In this document: positions 15,499-23,122 of the stretch, piece after piece | Numbering within the stretch: the first letter of the stretch is position 1 | Layout: every line of letters starts with the position of its first letter | Assembly (NCBI RefSeq): GCF_016862215.1 | Contig: NZ_BOMN01000020.1 | Span: 1-40,943, forward strand | Length of the DNA: 40,943 nt | DNA from: Winogradskya humida | GTDB lineage: Bacteria > Actinomycetota > Actinomycetes > Mycobacteriales > Micromonosporaceae | Reading direction: 5' to 3' | Position numbers and translations under genes: made by a program | Notes under the pieces: model-generated | Told to the model about the DNA's origin: nothing | Seen by the model: the letters and a program-made list of their open reading frames with translations, nothing else | Database searches by the model: none

Positions 15499-16854
15499 AT
15501 GAGGACAGTCGTGCGTGCTGTGGTGGCCGGCGGGTTGACGTTTGCGCTGGCTGCTTGTTCCGCTGAGGAACCGGTGGGGGCCGCTGGAGGTGCTCTGCGG
15601 GCGACCGTGGCGCCTTCGTCGGGGGTGGGGTCGGTTCCGGCTTCGGTGCCGGCCCTGGTCAGCACGGCTGTGCGGCCGCTCGACGGGACGGGGTCGGCTC
15701 CGTTCGACCAGGAGCGGCGGGTGCAGGCTCCGCCCGGGTGGACGGTGAGCGTGTGGGCGCGGGTGGCGGGGGCTCGGTTGCTGGCGTGGACGCCGGACAA
15801 GCGGTTGCTGGTTTCGCGGCCCAAGAGCGGGGATGTTGTCGAGCTGGTTCCGGGGCAGGGGGATGCCACGCCGAGTCAGCGGACCCTGGTGGACGGGCTG
15901 AACCAGCCGCACGGGCTTGCCTTCCAGGGCGACACGCTGTTCGTGGCGGAGAGCGACCAGGTCGACAGCTTCGCATACGCGGATGGTGCGGTCTCCGGCA
16001 AACGCGTGGTGGTGGACGGGTTGCCCGATGCCAAGAGCCCGGAGCTGGGCGGTGCCTATGCGCACGCGTTGAAGAGCGTTGCGGTGGGACAGGACGGTGC
16101 GCTCTACGTTTCCGTGGGGTCGACCGGCAACATCTCGGCGGCGGATCGGGACGCCGACCCGGAGCGGGCGTCGATCCTGCGGGTGCCGGCGGGTGGCGGG
16201 GCGGCGAGCGTGTTCGCCCACGGCGTACGTAACGGGACTGGATTGGCTGTTGATCCTGATGGTGGGGTGTGGACGGCGGTCAACGGGCGGGACAACATGG
16301 AGGATCCCGCGAATCCCGGCGAGGTGAGCCAGGCGTACGTCAATGATCATCCGCTGGAGCCCTTGGCGCGGCTGGAGCAGGGGCGGGACCTGGGCTGGCC
16401 TTACTGCAACCCGGATCCGGATCTGAAGCCGGGGGAGAAGGACTCGCCGTTGAGCTACACGCAGCGGCCGCTTGTGCGTGATGTGCAGACCAACGCGGAT
16501 GGGTCGAAACTGGACTGTGCAGCGCTGGCGCCGATCGAGCAGGGCATGGGTGCGCATTCGGCGCCGCTCGGGCTGAGTTTCGCCACGGCGCCGGGGCTGG
16601 GGGACGGGTACGGTCCGGGTGCGCTGGTCGGCGTACATGGATCATGGAACCGCAAGCCGCCCCGCGCGCCTGAGGTGTCGTTCTTCGCCTGGCGGGACGG
16701 GACGCTCGGGCCGCAGCAGACGCTGATCACCGGTTTTCAGGGCGAGGACGGCTCGCGGTGGGGACGCCCGGTCATGGCCGTGCAGGGTCCGGATGGCGCG
16801 CTCTACGTGAGTGATGACTACGCGGGCGCGGTCTACCGGATCAGCCGGGCCTGA
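15499..16854 (+). CDS. Sorbosone/glucose dehydrogenase-like lipoprotein
   Basis: 451-aa exported lipoprotein (lipobox LAAC, Cys20). After a linker comes a six-bladed beta-propeller of the glucose/sorbosone dehydrogenase family: GLNQPHGLAFQGDTLFVAES, LYVSVGSTGN, VFAHGVRNGTGLAVDPDGGVWTA-like blade, GWPYCNPD, HSAPLGLSF, HGSWNR and a final YVSDDYAGAVYRI. Family members use PQQ to oxidise sugars or aldoses in the periplasm or cell surface; many homologues have unknown substrates. It is likely cotranscribed with the cupredoxin-like lipoprotein in front, a possible electron acceptor. Its last codons (from about 16795) are the first copy of a 68-bp tandem series that continues beyond the stop. Confidence 0.87.
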   Translation: MRTVVRAVVAGGLTFALAACSAEEPVGAAGGALRATVAPSSGVGSVPASVPALVSTAVRPLDGTGSAPFDQERRVQAPPGWTVSVWARVAGARLLAWTPDKRLLVSRPKSGDVVELVPGQGDATPSQRTLVDGLNQPHGLAFQGDTLFVAESDQVDSFAYADGAVSGKRVVVDGLPDAKSPELGGAYAHALKSVAVGQDGALYVSVGSTGNISAADRDADPERASILRVPAGGGAASVFAHGVRNGTGLAVDPDGGVWTAVNGRDNMEDPANPGEVSQAYVNDHPLEPLARLEQGRDLGWPYCNPDPDLKPGEKDSPLSYTQRPLVRDVQTNADGSKLDCAALAPIEQGMGAHSAPLGLSFATAPGLGDGYGPGALVGVHGSWNRKPPRAPEVSFFAWRDGTLGPQQTLITGFQGEDGSRWGRPVMAVQGPDGALYVSDDYAGAVYRISRA

Positions 16855-17050
16855 GCCGGACGGCGCCCTTTACGTGAGTGAGGCGACTACACGGGCATGG
16901 TTTACCGGGTCAGCCGGGCCTGAGCCGGGGGCGCGTTGTAGGCGAGTGACGACTACGTGGACGGCGCTTTATCGCGTCCGCCCAGCTTGAGCGGGAGGTC
17001 GCGTTGTAGGTGAGCGATGACGCCGTCTGCCGGGTCAGCCGAGCTTGAGG
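16795..17050. repeat. 68-bp degenerate duplications of a gene end
   Basis: Four decaying copies of the last 60-68 bp of the dehydrogenase gene are spaced 67-68 bp apart; the landmark tacgtgagtg begins at 16804, 16871, 16939 and 17007. Copy 2 still ends in the same cagccgggcctgag as the gene. Copy 4 runs into the convergent hydrolase gene and contains its stop codon (17035-17037). Confidence 0.9.
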
Positions 17051-17760
17051 AGGAGTTCGGCGAGTTCGTTCGGCATGGTGATCATGCTGTCGTGGCCGGT
17101 GGGGAGGTCCCAGACCTGGGCGGGGGTGCCGTTGGGCTGGAGCGCGGGGACAGGGCGGCGGGGGAGGCGGCCGGCGGCCTCGCCTACGTTGTGGATGTGG
17201 GTGCGGGGGACCGTGGCCAGGGTGGGGCTGTCGAGGTGGGCAGGTTGCTGGAAGCAGAGGACCGACTCGTCCGACATCATCGTGCGCAGCCAGGCCTTGT
17301 CCGCGGGGTCGGTGACCCCGAACAGGCCCGCGGGCGGCGGCATCTCCGGCAGCGGCGGGATCCTCCAGGGGGTGGGGGTCTGTGCGGCCTGGTCGATCAG
17401 GAGCTGGGTGACGGGCATGATGTCGGCGGCGCTCTCGCCGTCCTCCGGGACCATCGCGTCGAGATAGACCAGGTGGGCGATCCGGTCGGGGACCTGGTTG
17501 GCCGCCGAGGAGACGACCAGGCCCGCGTAGCTGTGGCCGACCAGGATCACGTCGGTGAGGTCCTCGTCGAGGATCAGCCGGACGACGTCGGCGGCGTGGG
17601 TGTCGAGGCCGACCTCGGGGCTGAGCAGCGCGGCCCGGTCGCCGTGGCCGGTCAGTGACGGCGCGAACACCCGGTGCCCGGCGGCGGCCAGCAGGGGTGT
17701 GACCCTGTCCCAGCTGCGGCCGTCGTGCCAGGCGCCGTGGATCAGAAGAAATGTGCTCAT
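17035..17760 (-). CDS. Alpha/beta hydrolase
   Basis: 241-aa single-domain alpha/beta hydrolase of the EstC/salicylate-esterase-like type. It has the oxyanion segment IHGAWHDG, a nucleophile elbow GHSYAG with Ser77, and catalytic His223 in PTGHDSM. The cytoplasmic location is inferred from lack of a signal peptide. ATG 17760 is chosen because it gives the usual MSTFLLIHG start; an in-frame upstream start would run into the divergent regulator's promoter. It is divergent from an HxlR regulator 42 bp away, which probably controls it. The last residues (LKLG) and the stop lie in a decayed copy of the 68-bp repeat, so the C-terminus may be newly acquired. Confidence 0.9.
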   Translation of the reverse strand: MSTFLLIHGAWHDGRSWDRVTPLLAAAGHRVFAPSLTGHGDRAALLSPEVGLDTHAADVVRLILDEDLTDVILVGHSYAGLVVSSAANQVPDRIAHLVYLDAMVPEDGESAADIMPVTQLLIDQAAQTPTPWRIPPLPEMPPPAGLFGVTDPADKAWLRTMMSDESVLCFQQPAHLDSPTLATVPRTHIHNVGEAAGRLPRRPVPALQPNGTPAQVWDLPTGHDSMITMPNELAELLLKLG

Positions 17761-17802
17761 GATTATCCTTCGCGGTAGCGGACTGGTAACCATGCTCCGC
17801 AG

Positions 17803-18198
17803 GTGTCACGAACTGCGCAATCAGGCACTTTTGGGTGCCCCGGTTCTGTGGAGGTAACCGTGGAGGGCTGCAAGGCGATCGTCGCGGACAAGTGGGCGCT
17901 GCTGCTCGTGTCCCGGCTCGGCGACGGGCCGCGGCGGTTCACCGAACTCAAGCGCGGCATTGACGGGATCAGCCAGCGGATGCTGACCGTTACCCTGCGG
18001 AGCCTGGAACGCGACGGCCTGCTGACCCGTACGGTGCACAACGTCATGCCGCCGAATGTCAGCTATGAGTTGACGCCCCTGGGCACCGCCATGCTCGACG
18101 CCGCCACGCCGCTGATGGACTGGAGCGGCAAGAACCTGCCGCTGATTCAGGAAGCCCGCGATGAGTACGACGGCCGCGCCGAGGTCCCACCGGCCTGA
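17803..18198 (+). CDS. HxlR-family regulator
   Basis: 131-aa MarR-like winged-helix protein of the HxlR type. It has a near N-terminal Cys (FGCPGS), then ADKWALLLVSRLGDGPRRF, FTELKRGIDGISQRMLT and LERDGLLTRTV, the standard family blocks. HxlR proteins sense aldehydes, quinones or redox stress, often through the N-terminal Cys, and regulate a divergent enzyme gene. Here that would be the alpha/beta hydrolase. GTG 17803 is the first in-frame start; no strong ribosome-binding site is seen. Confidence 0.88.
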   Translation: MSRTAQSGTFGCPGSVEVTVEGCKAIVADKWALLLVSRLGDGPRRFTELKRGIDGISQRMLTVTLRSLERDGLLTRTVHNVMPPNVSYELTPLGTAMLDAATPLMDWSGKNLPLIQEARDEYDGRAEVPPA

Positions 18199-18206
18199 TC
18201 GGCTTG

Positions 18207-18380
18207 TCACCCGTTCCGCGCGGCATGATCACTTGCCGCCCGTTCCGCGCAGGATGATCGCTTGCGCCCATCTGAGAGCCGCCCGTTCCGTGCGGTCTGA
18301 GAGTCGCCCGTTCCGTGCGGTCTGAGAGTCGCCCGTTCCGTGCGTTCTGAGAGTCGCCCGTTCCGTGCGGTCTGAGATCT
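18207..18380. repeat. 25-bp tandem array after the HxlR gene
   Basis: Four 25-bp copies start at 18281, 18306, 18331 and 18356 (unit begins gcccgttccgtgcgg). They are preceded by two older copies about 29 bp apart. The unit contains TGA on the plus strand. The array abuts the first trace of the NACHT-like relic at 18381. Confidence 0.92.
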
Positions 18381-19323
18381 CTCCGGTCGCCCGCCGCCGC
18401 TGGTATCTTCGGCTCGGCCTCGGTATCCCTGCTCATCATGGCGGCGCTGCTGACGGGTCAGGGTCTCACCACGACGGTCGGAAATTCCGCGTCCGCGATG
18501 CCGGAAGCCGCACTGTAGGCGTCGCGCCGCAACGCGTTACGGGTGTGGGCAGCCGCTGTGACGATCGTCGGCGCGTCAGCCTTTCTCATCCTCGCTGTCA
18601 ACGCCGTTGTCCATCATTTCTACGCCGTGGCGTGGCTGGTCGGGGTCGACGCCGCCGTCACCCTCTGGAGTTACGGCGCTCTGCTCGCGGGGGTGGTGTC
18701 CGGTGTCGCGGTGCTCGCGGCCCCGCGGCGAGGTGGCCTGGTACGGGCAGTGGCCCGCCGCCCCGGTCGCACCGCACCGCGGACGGTGCGGATCACGTGG
18801 CACCTCCGGCGCCTGGCCACCCGGTCGACGCCGGTGGCGAAGCGTCTGGCGTTGATCGTCGCCGTCCTCGCGGGCCCGGCGCTGGACGAGGTTCTGTTCG
18901 CTGTCCTGGTGCCGCTGGGGTTGCAATGGTGGCTGGGGAACAGCCTCGTCATGGCGAGTGTGCTGCTGGTGTCCTGGGCCACGGTCCGAGCCGGGGCCCG
19001 TCACAGTGTTGTCACCCGGCCACTCGGTGCGTTTCTGGCGTCGTACTGCCTAACTCTTGTCATCCGGTTGCTGCAGCCGGACGACAACCGTAATCCGACG
19101 ATGGACCTGGCTGTCGCCGTGCTGCTGGCGTTCGCCGCACTGGGGCTGCACGGTGGTGGTCTGGCCTGGGCGCGGCAGCACGGCATCCGCATCATGCTGG
19201 GCAGAGAGAGCGACCTGCCCCGCGACCTGCCCGGATTTCTGGACGACGCCGAGAACTGTTGCCTGCTGCGCCGCCGGGGCCGTGGGTTACGAATTCCCGC
19301 ATGAGCTGCTCAGGGAGCATTTC
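18381..19323 (+). pseudogene. Broken C-terminal part of a NACHT-type NTPase
   Basis: An open frame from 18381 reads membrane-like sequence (SASVSLLIMAALLTG), stops at TAG 18516-18518, and continues in the same frame as a strongly hydrophobic stretch (18543-19170, GTG start possible at 18543). It then reads FLDDAENCCLLRR. Near 19275-19285 the signal shifts to the +1 frame with GYEFPHELLREHF. The pair 'FLDDA..LLR..GxYxFxHxxLQxxF' is the terminal signature I associate with actinobacterial NACHT-domain NTPases carrying a transmembrane C-terminus. No P-loop or NACHT domain is upstream; a tandem repeat array occupies that side instead. If the nonsense codon were ignored, GTG 18543 could still make a 253-aa membrane protein. 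Confidence 0.6.
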
Positions 19324-19657
19324 AAGGTGCGTCGTCGAACGAGTTGTGCTGGGTGGCGTGGTCCCCGACGGCCACGCCCTGAGAATTATGGACGTCCACG
19401 CGGTACTTGCCCGTTTGTGCAATTCCAGGGCCCGCCGCCCGGGTTGCGCGCCGTGCCGGCGCCTGGGTAACGCGGGCTGGCGTTTGGGTAGCGCGGGCTG
19501 GCGTTTGGGTAGTGCGGGTCGCGTGCCAGGCCGCTGCGGCGAGCGTCAGGGGGAGGACGCCGACGACGATGGACACCCACTTCTCGGCGCGGTCCAGCCC
19601 CTCGTTGACCAGGACACCTGCGACCCCGGCGCCGACGAGCACCGCCGCGATGATCAC
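19322..19657 (-). CDS. Two-TM protein with RHIM-like amyloid motif
   Basis: 111-aa protein with two hydrophobic helices (about 2-20 and 28-45), a repetitive TQTPAR linker encoded by a 21-bp repeat, and a C-terminal motif at residues 86-107 containing VHNSQGVAVGDHATQHNSF. The pattern (hydrophobic-x-G-hydrophobic-x-V-G-D-x-x-x-Q-x-N) matches the RHIM-like bacterial amyloid signalling motifs known from actinobacterial NLR proteins and their partner effectors. A membrane effector with such a motif would be expected to be triggered by a NACHT/NLR receptor, and the relic of one lies tail-to-tail with it. GTG 19657 overlaps the TetR stop as GTGA, so it is translationally coupled to TetR. Confidence 0.65.
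   Translation of the reverse strand: MIIAAVLVGAGVAGVLVNEGLDRAEKWVSIVVGVLPLTLAAAAWHATRTTQTPARATQTPARVTQAPARRATRAAGPGIAQTGKYRVDVHNSQGVAVGDHATQHNSFDDAP
19464..19526 (-). repeat. In-frame 21-bp coding repeat
   Basis: Three copies with period 21 (landmark tgggta at 19464, 19485 and 19506) lie inside the two-TM gene and encode the TQTPAR linker repeats, keeping the frame. Confidence 0.85.
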
Positions 19658-20262
19658 TCTGTGCGCAGACCTCGTTCATTGATCGCGCCGTACGGCGTCG
19701 CGTCCAGATGGCGCCGGACGATGGACAGGGCCTCCTCGTAGGGGAGCGCGCCGAGCAGGACCGGGGTGCGTAGCCCGTCCAGCAGGGCGGCGAAATGCCA
19801 GGCCTGCGCGGGATCGGTGTGGCCCAGGACGGTCTTGATCGTGGTGACCAGGCCCGCGAACGCCGGTTGCAGGGCCTCCGCCACCTGGGGATCCACCGCG
19901 CCGCGGGCTGCGAAGGCCGCTGCGATGCGGGCGTCGATCCGGCTCGGCTCGTCGTAGGGCAGGTACTCCGCGGCCAGGGCCGTGAGGATGACCGGCGGTG
20001 CGGGCGGGGCGCCGGGCGGCAAGCGCTTGCGGACGCGGGCGGTGAATCCTTCGTGGACGGCGAGGGCGAGCCAGTGCTGCAGCGCGTACACCAGCATCGC
20101 GTCTTTTGTCGGGAAATAGTGCTGGACAGTGCCCATCGACACGCCGGCCGCCTGACCCACCTCGCGCAGCGAGACCGCTTCGAGCCCCTGGGCTCCGGCG
20201 ATCCCCAGGAGGGCCTGGGCGATGTGGCGGCGGCGTTCTTCGTGGTCGACAAGGCGGGGCAC
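19654..20262 (-). CDS. TetR-family regulator
   Basis: 202-aa TetR repressor. The HTH is at about residues 10-55 (HIAQALLGIAGAQGLEAVS, REVGQAAGVSMGTVQHYF, PTKDAML), followed by a helical ligand-binding domain. GTG 20262 is the start. It is divergent from an alpha/beta hydrolase, and a long inverted repeat (20269-20296) lies between them, overlapping both promoters. That is the classical layout for a TetR repressor and its target. It is coupled by GTGA to the downstream two-TM protein. The ligand is unknown. Confidence 0.92.
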   Translation of the reverse strand: MPRLVDHEERRRHIAQALLGIAGAQGLEAVSLREVGQAAGVSMGTVQHYFPTKDAMLVYALQHWLALAVHEGFTARVRKRLPPGAPPAPPVILTALAAEYLPYDEPSRIDARIAAAFAARGAVDPQVAEALQPAFAGLVTTIKTVLGHTDPAQAWHFAALLDGLRTPVLLGALPYEEALSIVRRHLDATPYGAINERGLRTE

Positions 20263-20268
20263 GCTATG

Positions 20269-20296
20269 TTTTTATCATGCGAGTGCATTACAAAAA
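20269..20296. promoter_or_regulatory. Likely TetR operator
   Basis: A 28-bp imperfect palindrome centred at 20282/20283 has arms TTTTT-x-T-x-ATGC and GCAT-x-A-x-AAAAA around GAGT. It is AT-rich in a GC-rich region, begins 6 bp beyond the TetR start and lies just upstream of the probable hydrolase start. Confidence 0.7.
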
Positions 20297-20312
20297 ATTT
20301 GGGGGGTACGGG

Positions 20313-21128
20313 GTGCAGGTCGCGAAAAACGATGGCGCGCAGATCGCGTACGAAAGCTTCGGGGTCGCCGGCGGTGAGCCCTTGCTCCTGATCATGGGCC
20401 TTGATTTCTCGATGATCTGGTGGCCGGATGCGTTCTGCGAGCTCCTCGCCGACCGGGGGTTCCATGTCGTCCGCTTCGACAACCGGGACTCGGGGCTTTC
20501 GACGCGGGGCATACCGGGCTACACCACGGCCGACATGGTCGCTGACGGGCTCGCTGTGATGGACGCCGTCGGGTGGCGGTCCGCGCACGTCATCGGCGCC
20601 TCGCTGGGCAGCACGCTCGCAATGGCCACGGCGATCCTGCATCCCGAGCGGGTGCGCAGCATCGTCGGGCTCTATACGACACCGTGGCGGCAGATCGACA
20701 CGCTGCGTTATCTGAAGCCCGCTGGGATTCTCGGGCTGGTGCGGGCGGCCAGGCGCGCCGGACCTGATCCGACGGATGTCACGGTGGCGATCGCACGGGC
20801 CATGGCCTCGCCGCGGGAGGCGTTCGACGAGGAGTGGGCACGACGGACCGCAGAGCTGGACACCGCACGCGGCGGACGCGACCCCGCCGGGACCCGGCGG
20901 CAGATGGCCTCCGGGCGTGGGGCCGGCGACCTCAGCCGGCGGGTGGGGGAGATCTCCGTGCCGACGCTGCTGATCAACGGCGCCGACGATCCGATCGTAC
21001 GCCCGGCCGCCGCCGCCGCACTCGCCCGCCGCATCCCGGGCGCACGCTCCGAGGTCTACCCGGCGATGGGCCATTCCTTCCCCGCCGCGGTGTGGGGCCG
21101 GGTCGCCGACGGCGTCACCGTCGGCTGA
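20313..21128 (+). CDS. Alpha/beta hydrolase (paralogue 1)
   Basis: 271-aa alpha/beta hydrolase. Features are LLLIMGLDFSMIWWPDAF, FDNRDSGLST, a nucleophile elbow GASLGS with Ser97, acid Asp in INGADDPIV and His in MGHSFP. The GTG at 20313 is preferred to ATG 20277 because the latter lies inside the palindromic operator; the paralogue at 29375 starts at the equivalent GTG (xVAKxxG). Probably controlled by the divergent TetR. Epoxide hydrolase, esterase or lactonase activity is possible. Confidence 0.88.
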   Translation: MQVAKNDGAQIAYESFGVAGGEPLLLIMGLDFSMIWWPDAFCELLADRGFHVVRFDNRDSGLSTRGIPGYTTADMVADGLAVMDAVGWRSAHVIGASLGSTLAMATAILHPERVRSIVGLYTTPWRQIDTLRYLKPAGILGLVRAARRAGPDPTDVTVAIARAMASPREAFDEEWARRTAELDTARGGRDPAGTRRQMASGRGAGDLSRRVGEISVPTLLINGADDPIVRPAAAAALARRIPGARSEVYPAMGHSFPAAVWGRVADGVTVG

Positions 21129-21260
21129 CCGCCCGGCGTTCCGGGGGTGTTGCTGGGTGGGTCGCCCGGGGGCGGTGGGTGCTCCAGGGATGCAACCTGG
21201 GGTCGGCTTGGATGCGCGCGGAGGGTGCCGATGGGGGCGCCATTCGAGAGGAGCTTCTCC

Positions 21261-21680
21261 ATGCAGCAGCACCTGTTGGTCCGGGACGGGGTTCGCCCGC
21301 CCGCGCCGCCCAGCATCCTCGTCGCCGATGACGACGAGGACATCCGTGACCTGGTCGCCTTTAAACTGCGCGGGGCGGGTTACCGGACGCTGACCGTGCC
21401 GGACGGGCAGCGGGCGCTCGACCTCGCGGAGCAGATGCTGCCAGGTCTGATGATCCTCGACGTGTCGATGCCGGGCCTTGACGGGCTCACTGTCTGTCAC
21501 GCGATCCACCGTTCCAGGGCGACGGCGGACATTCCGGTGCTGATCCTCAGCGCGCGGGCCCGCCCGTACGACATCGACCTCGGGTTCGCCATCGGCGCGG
21601 ACGACTACCTGACCAAGCCGTTCAGCCCGAACGAGCTGCTCAGACGGGTACACACCCTGCTCGCCCGCCCCTTTTCCTGA
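21261..21680 (+). CDS. Stand-alone response-regulator receiver
   Basis: 139-aa protein with one CheY-like receiver and no output domain. It has the acidic pocket in VADDDED, the phospho-acceptor Asp in LILDVSMPGLDG, Ser in LILSAR and Lys in LTKPFSP. AGGAG (21249-21253) stands seven bases before the ATG. No histidine kinase is adjacent; the orphan hybrid-free kinase at 32979-35105 is the only one in the window. It could act by protein binding or as a phosphorelay intermediate. Confidence 0.92.
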   Translation: MQQHLLVRDGVRPPAPPSILVADDDEDIRDLVAFKLRGAGYRTLTVPDGQRALDLAEQMLPGLMILDVSMPGLDGLTVCHAIHRSRATADIPVLILSARARPYDIDLGFAIGADDYLTKPFSPNELLRRVHTLLARPFS

Positions 21681-21752
21681 GCCGTTCGGGCCAGGGGCAT
21701 CCCCCAGCATTCCGCTACTGTCGGTTAGTTTGATCAACCTGAAAGTGCAGGG

Positions 21753-22895
21753 GTGCCGGTGGTTAGGGATCGCTATTTCGACACGCTGCGTGCGGTGGCG
21801 ATCGTGCGCGTCGTGGCCTATCACGCGTTCCATTACGCCGTCCTGGCGCTGGTGTTCCCGTCGATGGGCGTCATGTTCGCCCTCGGCGGTTCGCTGATGG
21901 CGAGTTCGCTCGACCGCTCCGCGGGCACCACCGTGGTCCGCGGCCGGGTCCGCAGGCTGCTGCCCGCACTCTGGGTGATGGGCCTGATCCTCGTCCCGCT
22001 GATGCTGATCGCCGGCTGGGTGCACCGGCCGTCGTGGCCCGGGCTCCTGCTCTGGGTCGTGCCACTGGCCACACCACCCGCCAGCCACGGCATCGGTGAC
22101 GTCGGCGCGGAAGGCGCCGGCGTGCTCTGGTATCTGGCCACGTACCTCTGGCTGGTCCTGCTGTCACCGCTCCTCCTGCGTCTCTACCGCAGCCAGCGAC
22201 TGCTCACGATCGCCGTCCCGCTGATCGCCCTCGCCCTGCTGCACACCGAACCGCTGGCCACCGGCAACAACGCCGTACGCACCATCGGCTATGTCCTCAC
22301 CTTCCTGCCCTGCTGGCTGCTCGGCTTCGCCCACCGCGACGGCGACCTGCGCAAACTGCACCCCGCCCTGGTCGCCACCCTCGTCGCCGGCTGCACCCTG
22401 ATCAGCCTCGGCTGGGTCGTCGAGCATCCCGGCCCCGGCGGCCTCGACCTCGTACCGTTCCCCCTCGCCCACGCGCTCTACTCCATGGGTTTCGTCCTGG
22501 CCCTCCTGCGTGTCAGCCCGGCCATGGGCTGGCTCGCCCGCATGCCACTGGTCCAGCGCATCATCGCCGCCCTGAACAACCGAGCCGTCACCATCTACCT
22601 CTGGCACAACGTGGTGATCACCGTCGCCATCCTCATCGGCGACCGGATCATGCTCTGGGACGCGGGCCAGGGCGCCCTGATCTACCTCGTCTTCTCCGCG
22701 ATCGCGGTCACCCTCCTCACCACGGCAGTACTGGTCTTCGGCTGGGTCGAGGACCTGGCCGCCAAACGCCCCGCGCGACTGCGCCCGTGGCCGGTCCCCC
22801 GGCCACGGCACGCGTACATCGCACCCAAACCGGCTCTGCCCCTCGCCCTGGCCGCCGTCGCACAAACCACCCTCACCCGAACCGGCCCCCGGTGA
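21753..22895 (+). CDS. Acyltransferase-3 family membrane protein
   Basis: 380-aa polytopic protein with about ten helices. The N-terminus has RYFDTLRAVAIVRVVAYHAF, where the Arg and His match the conserved catalytic region of acyltransferase-3 (OatA/NodX type) enzymes. These O-acylate peptidoglycan, exopolysaccharides, lipids or antibiotics. The last about 45 residues are a basic, Pro-rich tail. GTG 21753 is the likely start. A link to the glycan operon is possible but not supported by position. Confidence 0.85.
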   Translation: MPVVRDRYFDTLRAVAIVRVVAYHAFHYAVLALVFPSMGVMFALGGSLMASSLDRSAGTTVVRGRVRRLLPALWVMGLILVPLMLIAGWVHRPSWPGLLLWVVPLATPPASHGIGDVGAEGAGVLWYLATYLWLVLLSPLLLRLYRSQRLLTIAVPLIALALLHTEPLATGNNAVRTIGYVLTFLPCWLLGFAHRDGDLRKLHPALVATLVAGCTLISLGWVVEHPGPGGLDLVPFPLAHALYSMGFVLALLRVSPAMGWLARMPLVQRIIAALNNRAVTIYLWHNVVITVAILIGDRIMLWDAGQGALIYLVFSAIAVTLLTTAVLVFGWVEDLAAKRPARLRPWPVPRPRHAYIAPKPALPLALAAVAQTTLTRTGPR

Positions 22896-22936
22896 ACCGA
22901 TCCCCCGGCCTCTGATCCGGAGCGGTTCGTTCTGGC

Positions 22937-23050
22937 GGTGACCTGTTCTGGGGGTGACCTGTTCTGGGGGTGACCTGTTCTGGGGGTGACCTGTTCTGGC
23001 GGTGACCTGTTCTGGCGGTGACCTGTTCTGGCGGTGACCTGTTGTGAGGT
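22937..23050. repeat. 16-bp tandem array
   Basis: Seven copies of a 16-bp unit (ggtgacctgttctggg or ...ggc) start at 22937 and recur every 16 bp, lying between the convergent acyltransferase and LLM-oxidoreductase genes. Each unit carries TGA on the plus strand and the period is not a multiple of three. Confidence 0.95.
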
Positions 23051-23122
23051 CACCTCTTCTGGGGATCACCCCTCTGGGTCACCCGCCCTCGGGCGAAGGG
23101 GGTCTTCTCCAAGGACCGGGTC

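Noticed and set aside
18543..19304. An intact 253-aa membrane gene with GTG start
   Set aside because: The in-frame coding-like sequence before the TAG and the conserved C-terminal motif in the +1 frame fit a broken larger gene better, though translation from GTG cannot be excluded.
22937..23050. CRISPR array
   Set aside because: The 16-bp units are directly adjacent with no unique spacers and no cas genes nearby; other arrays in the window fail in the same way.
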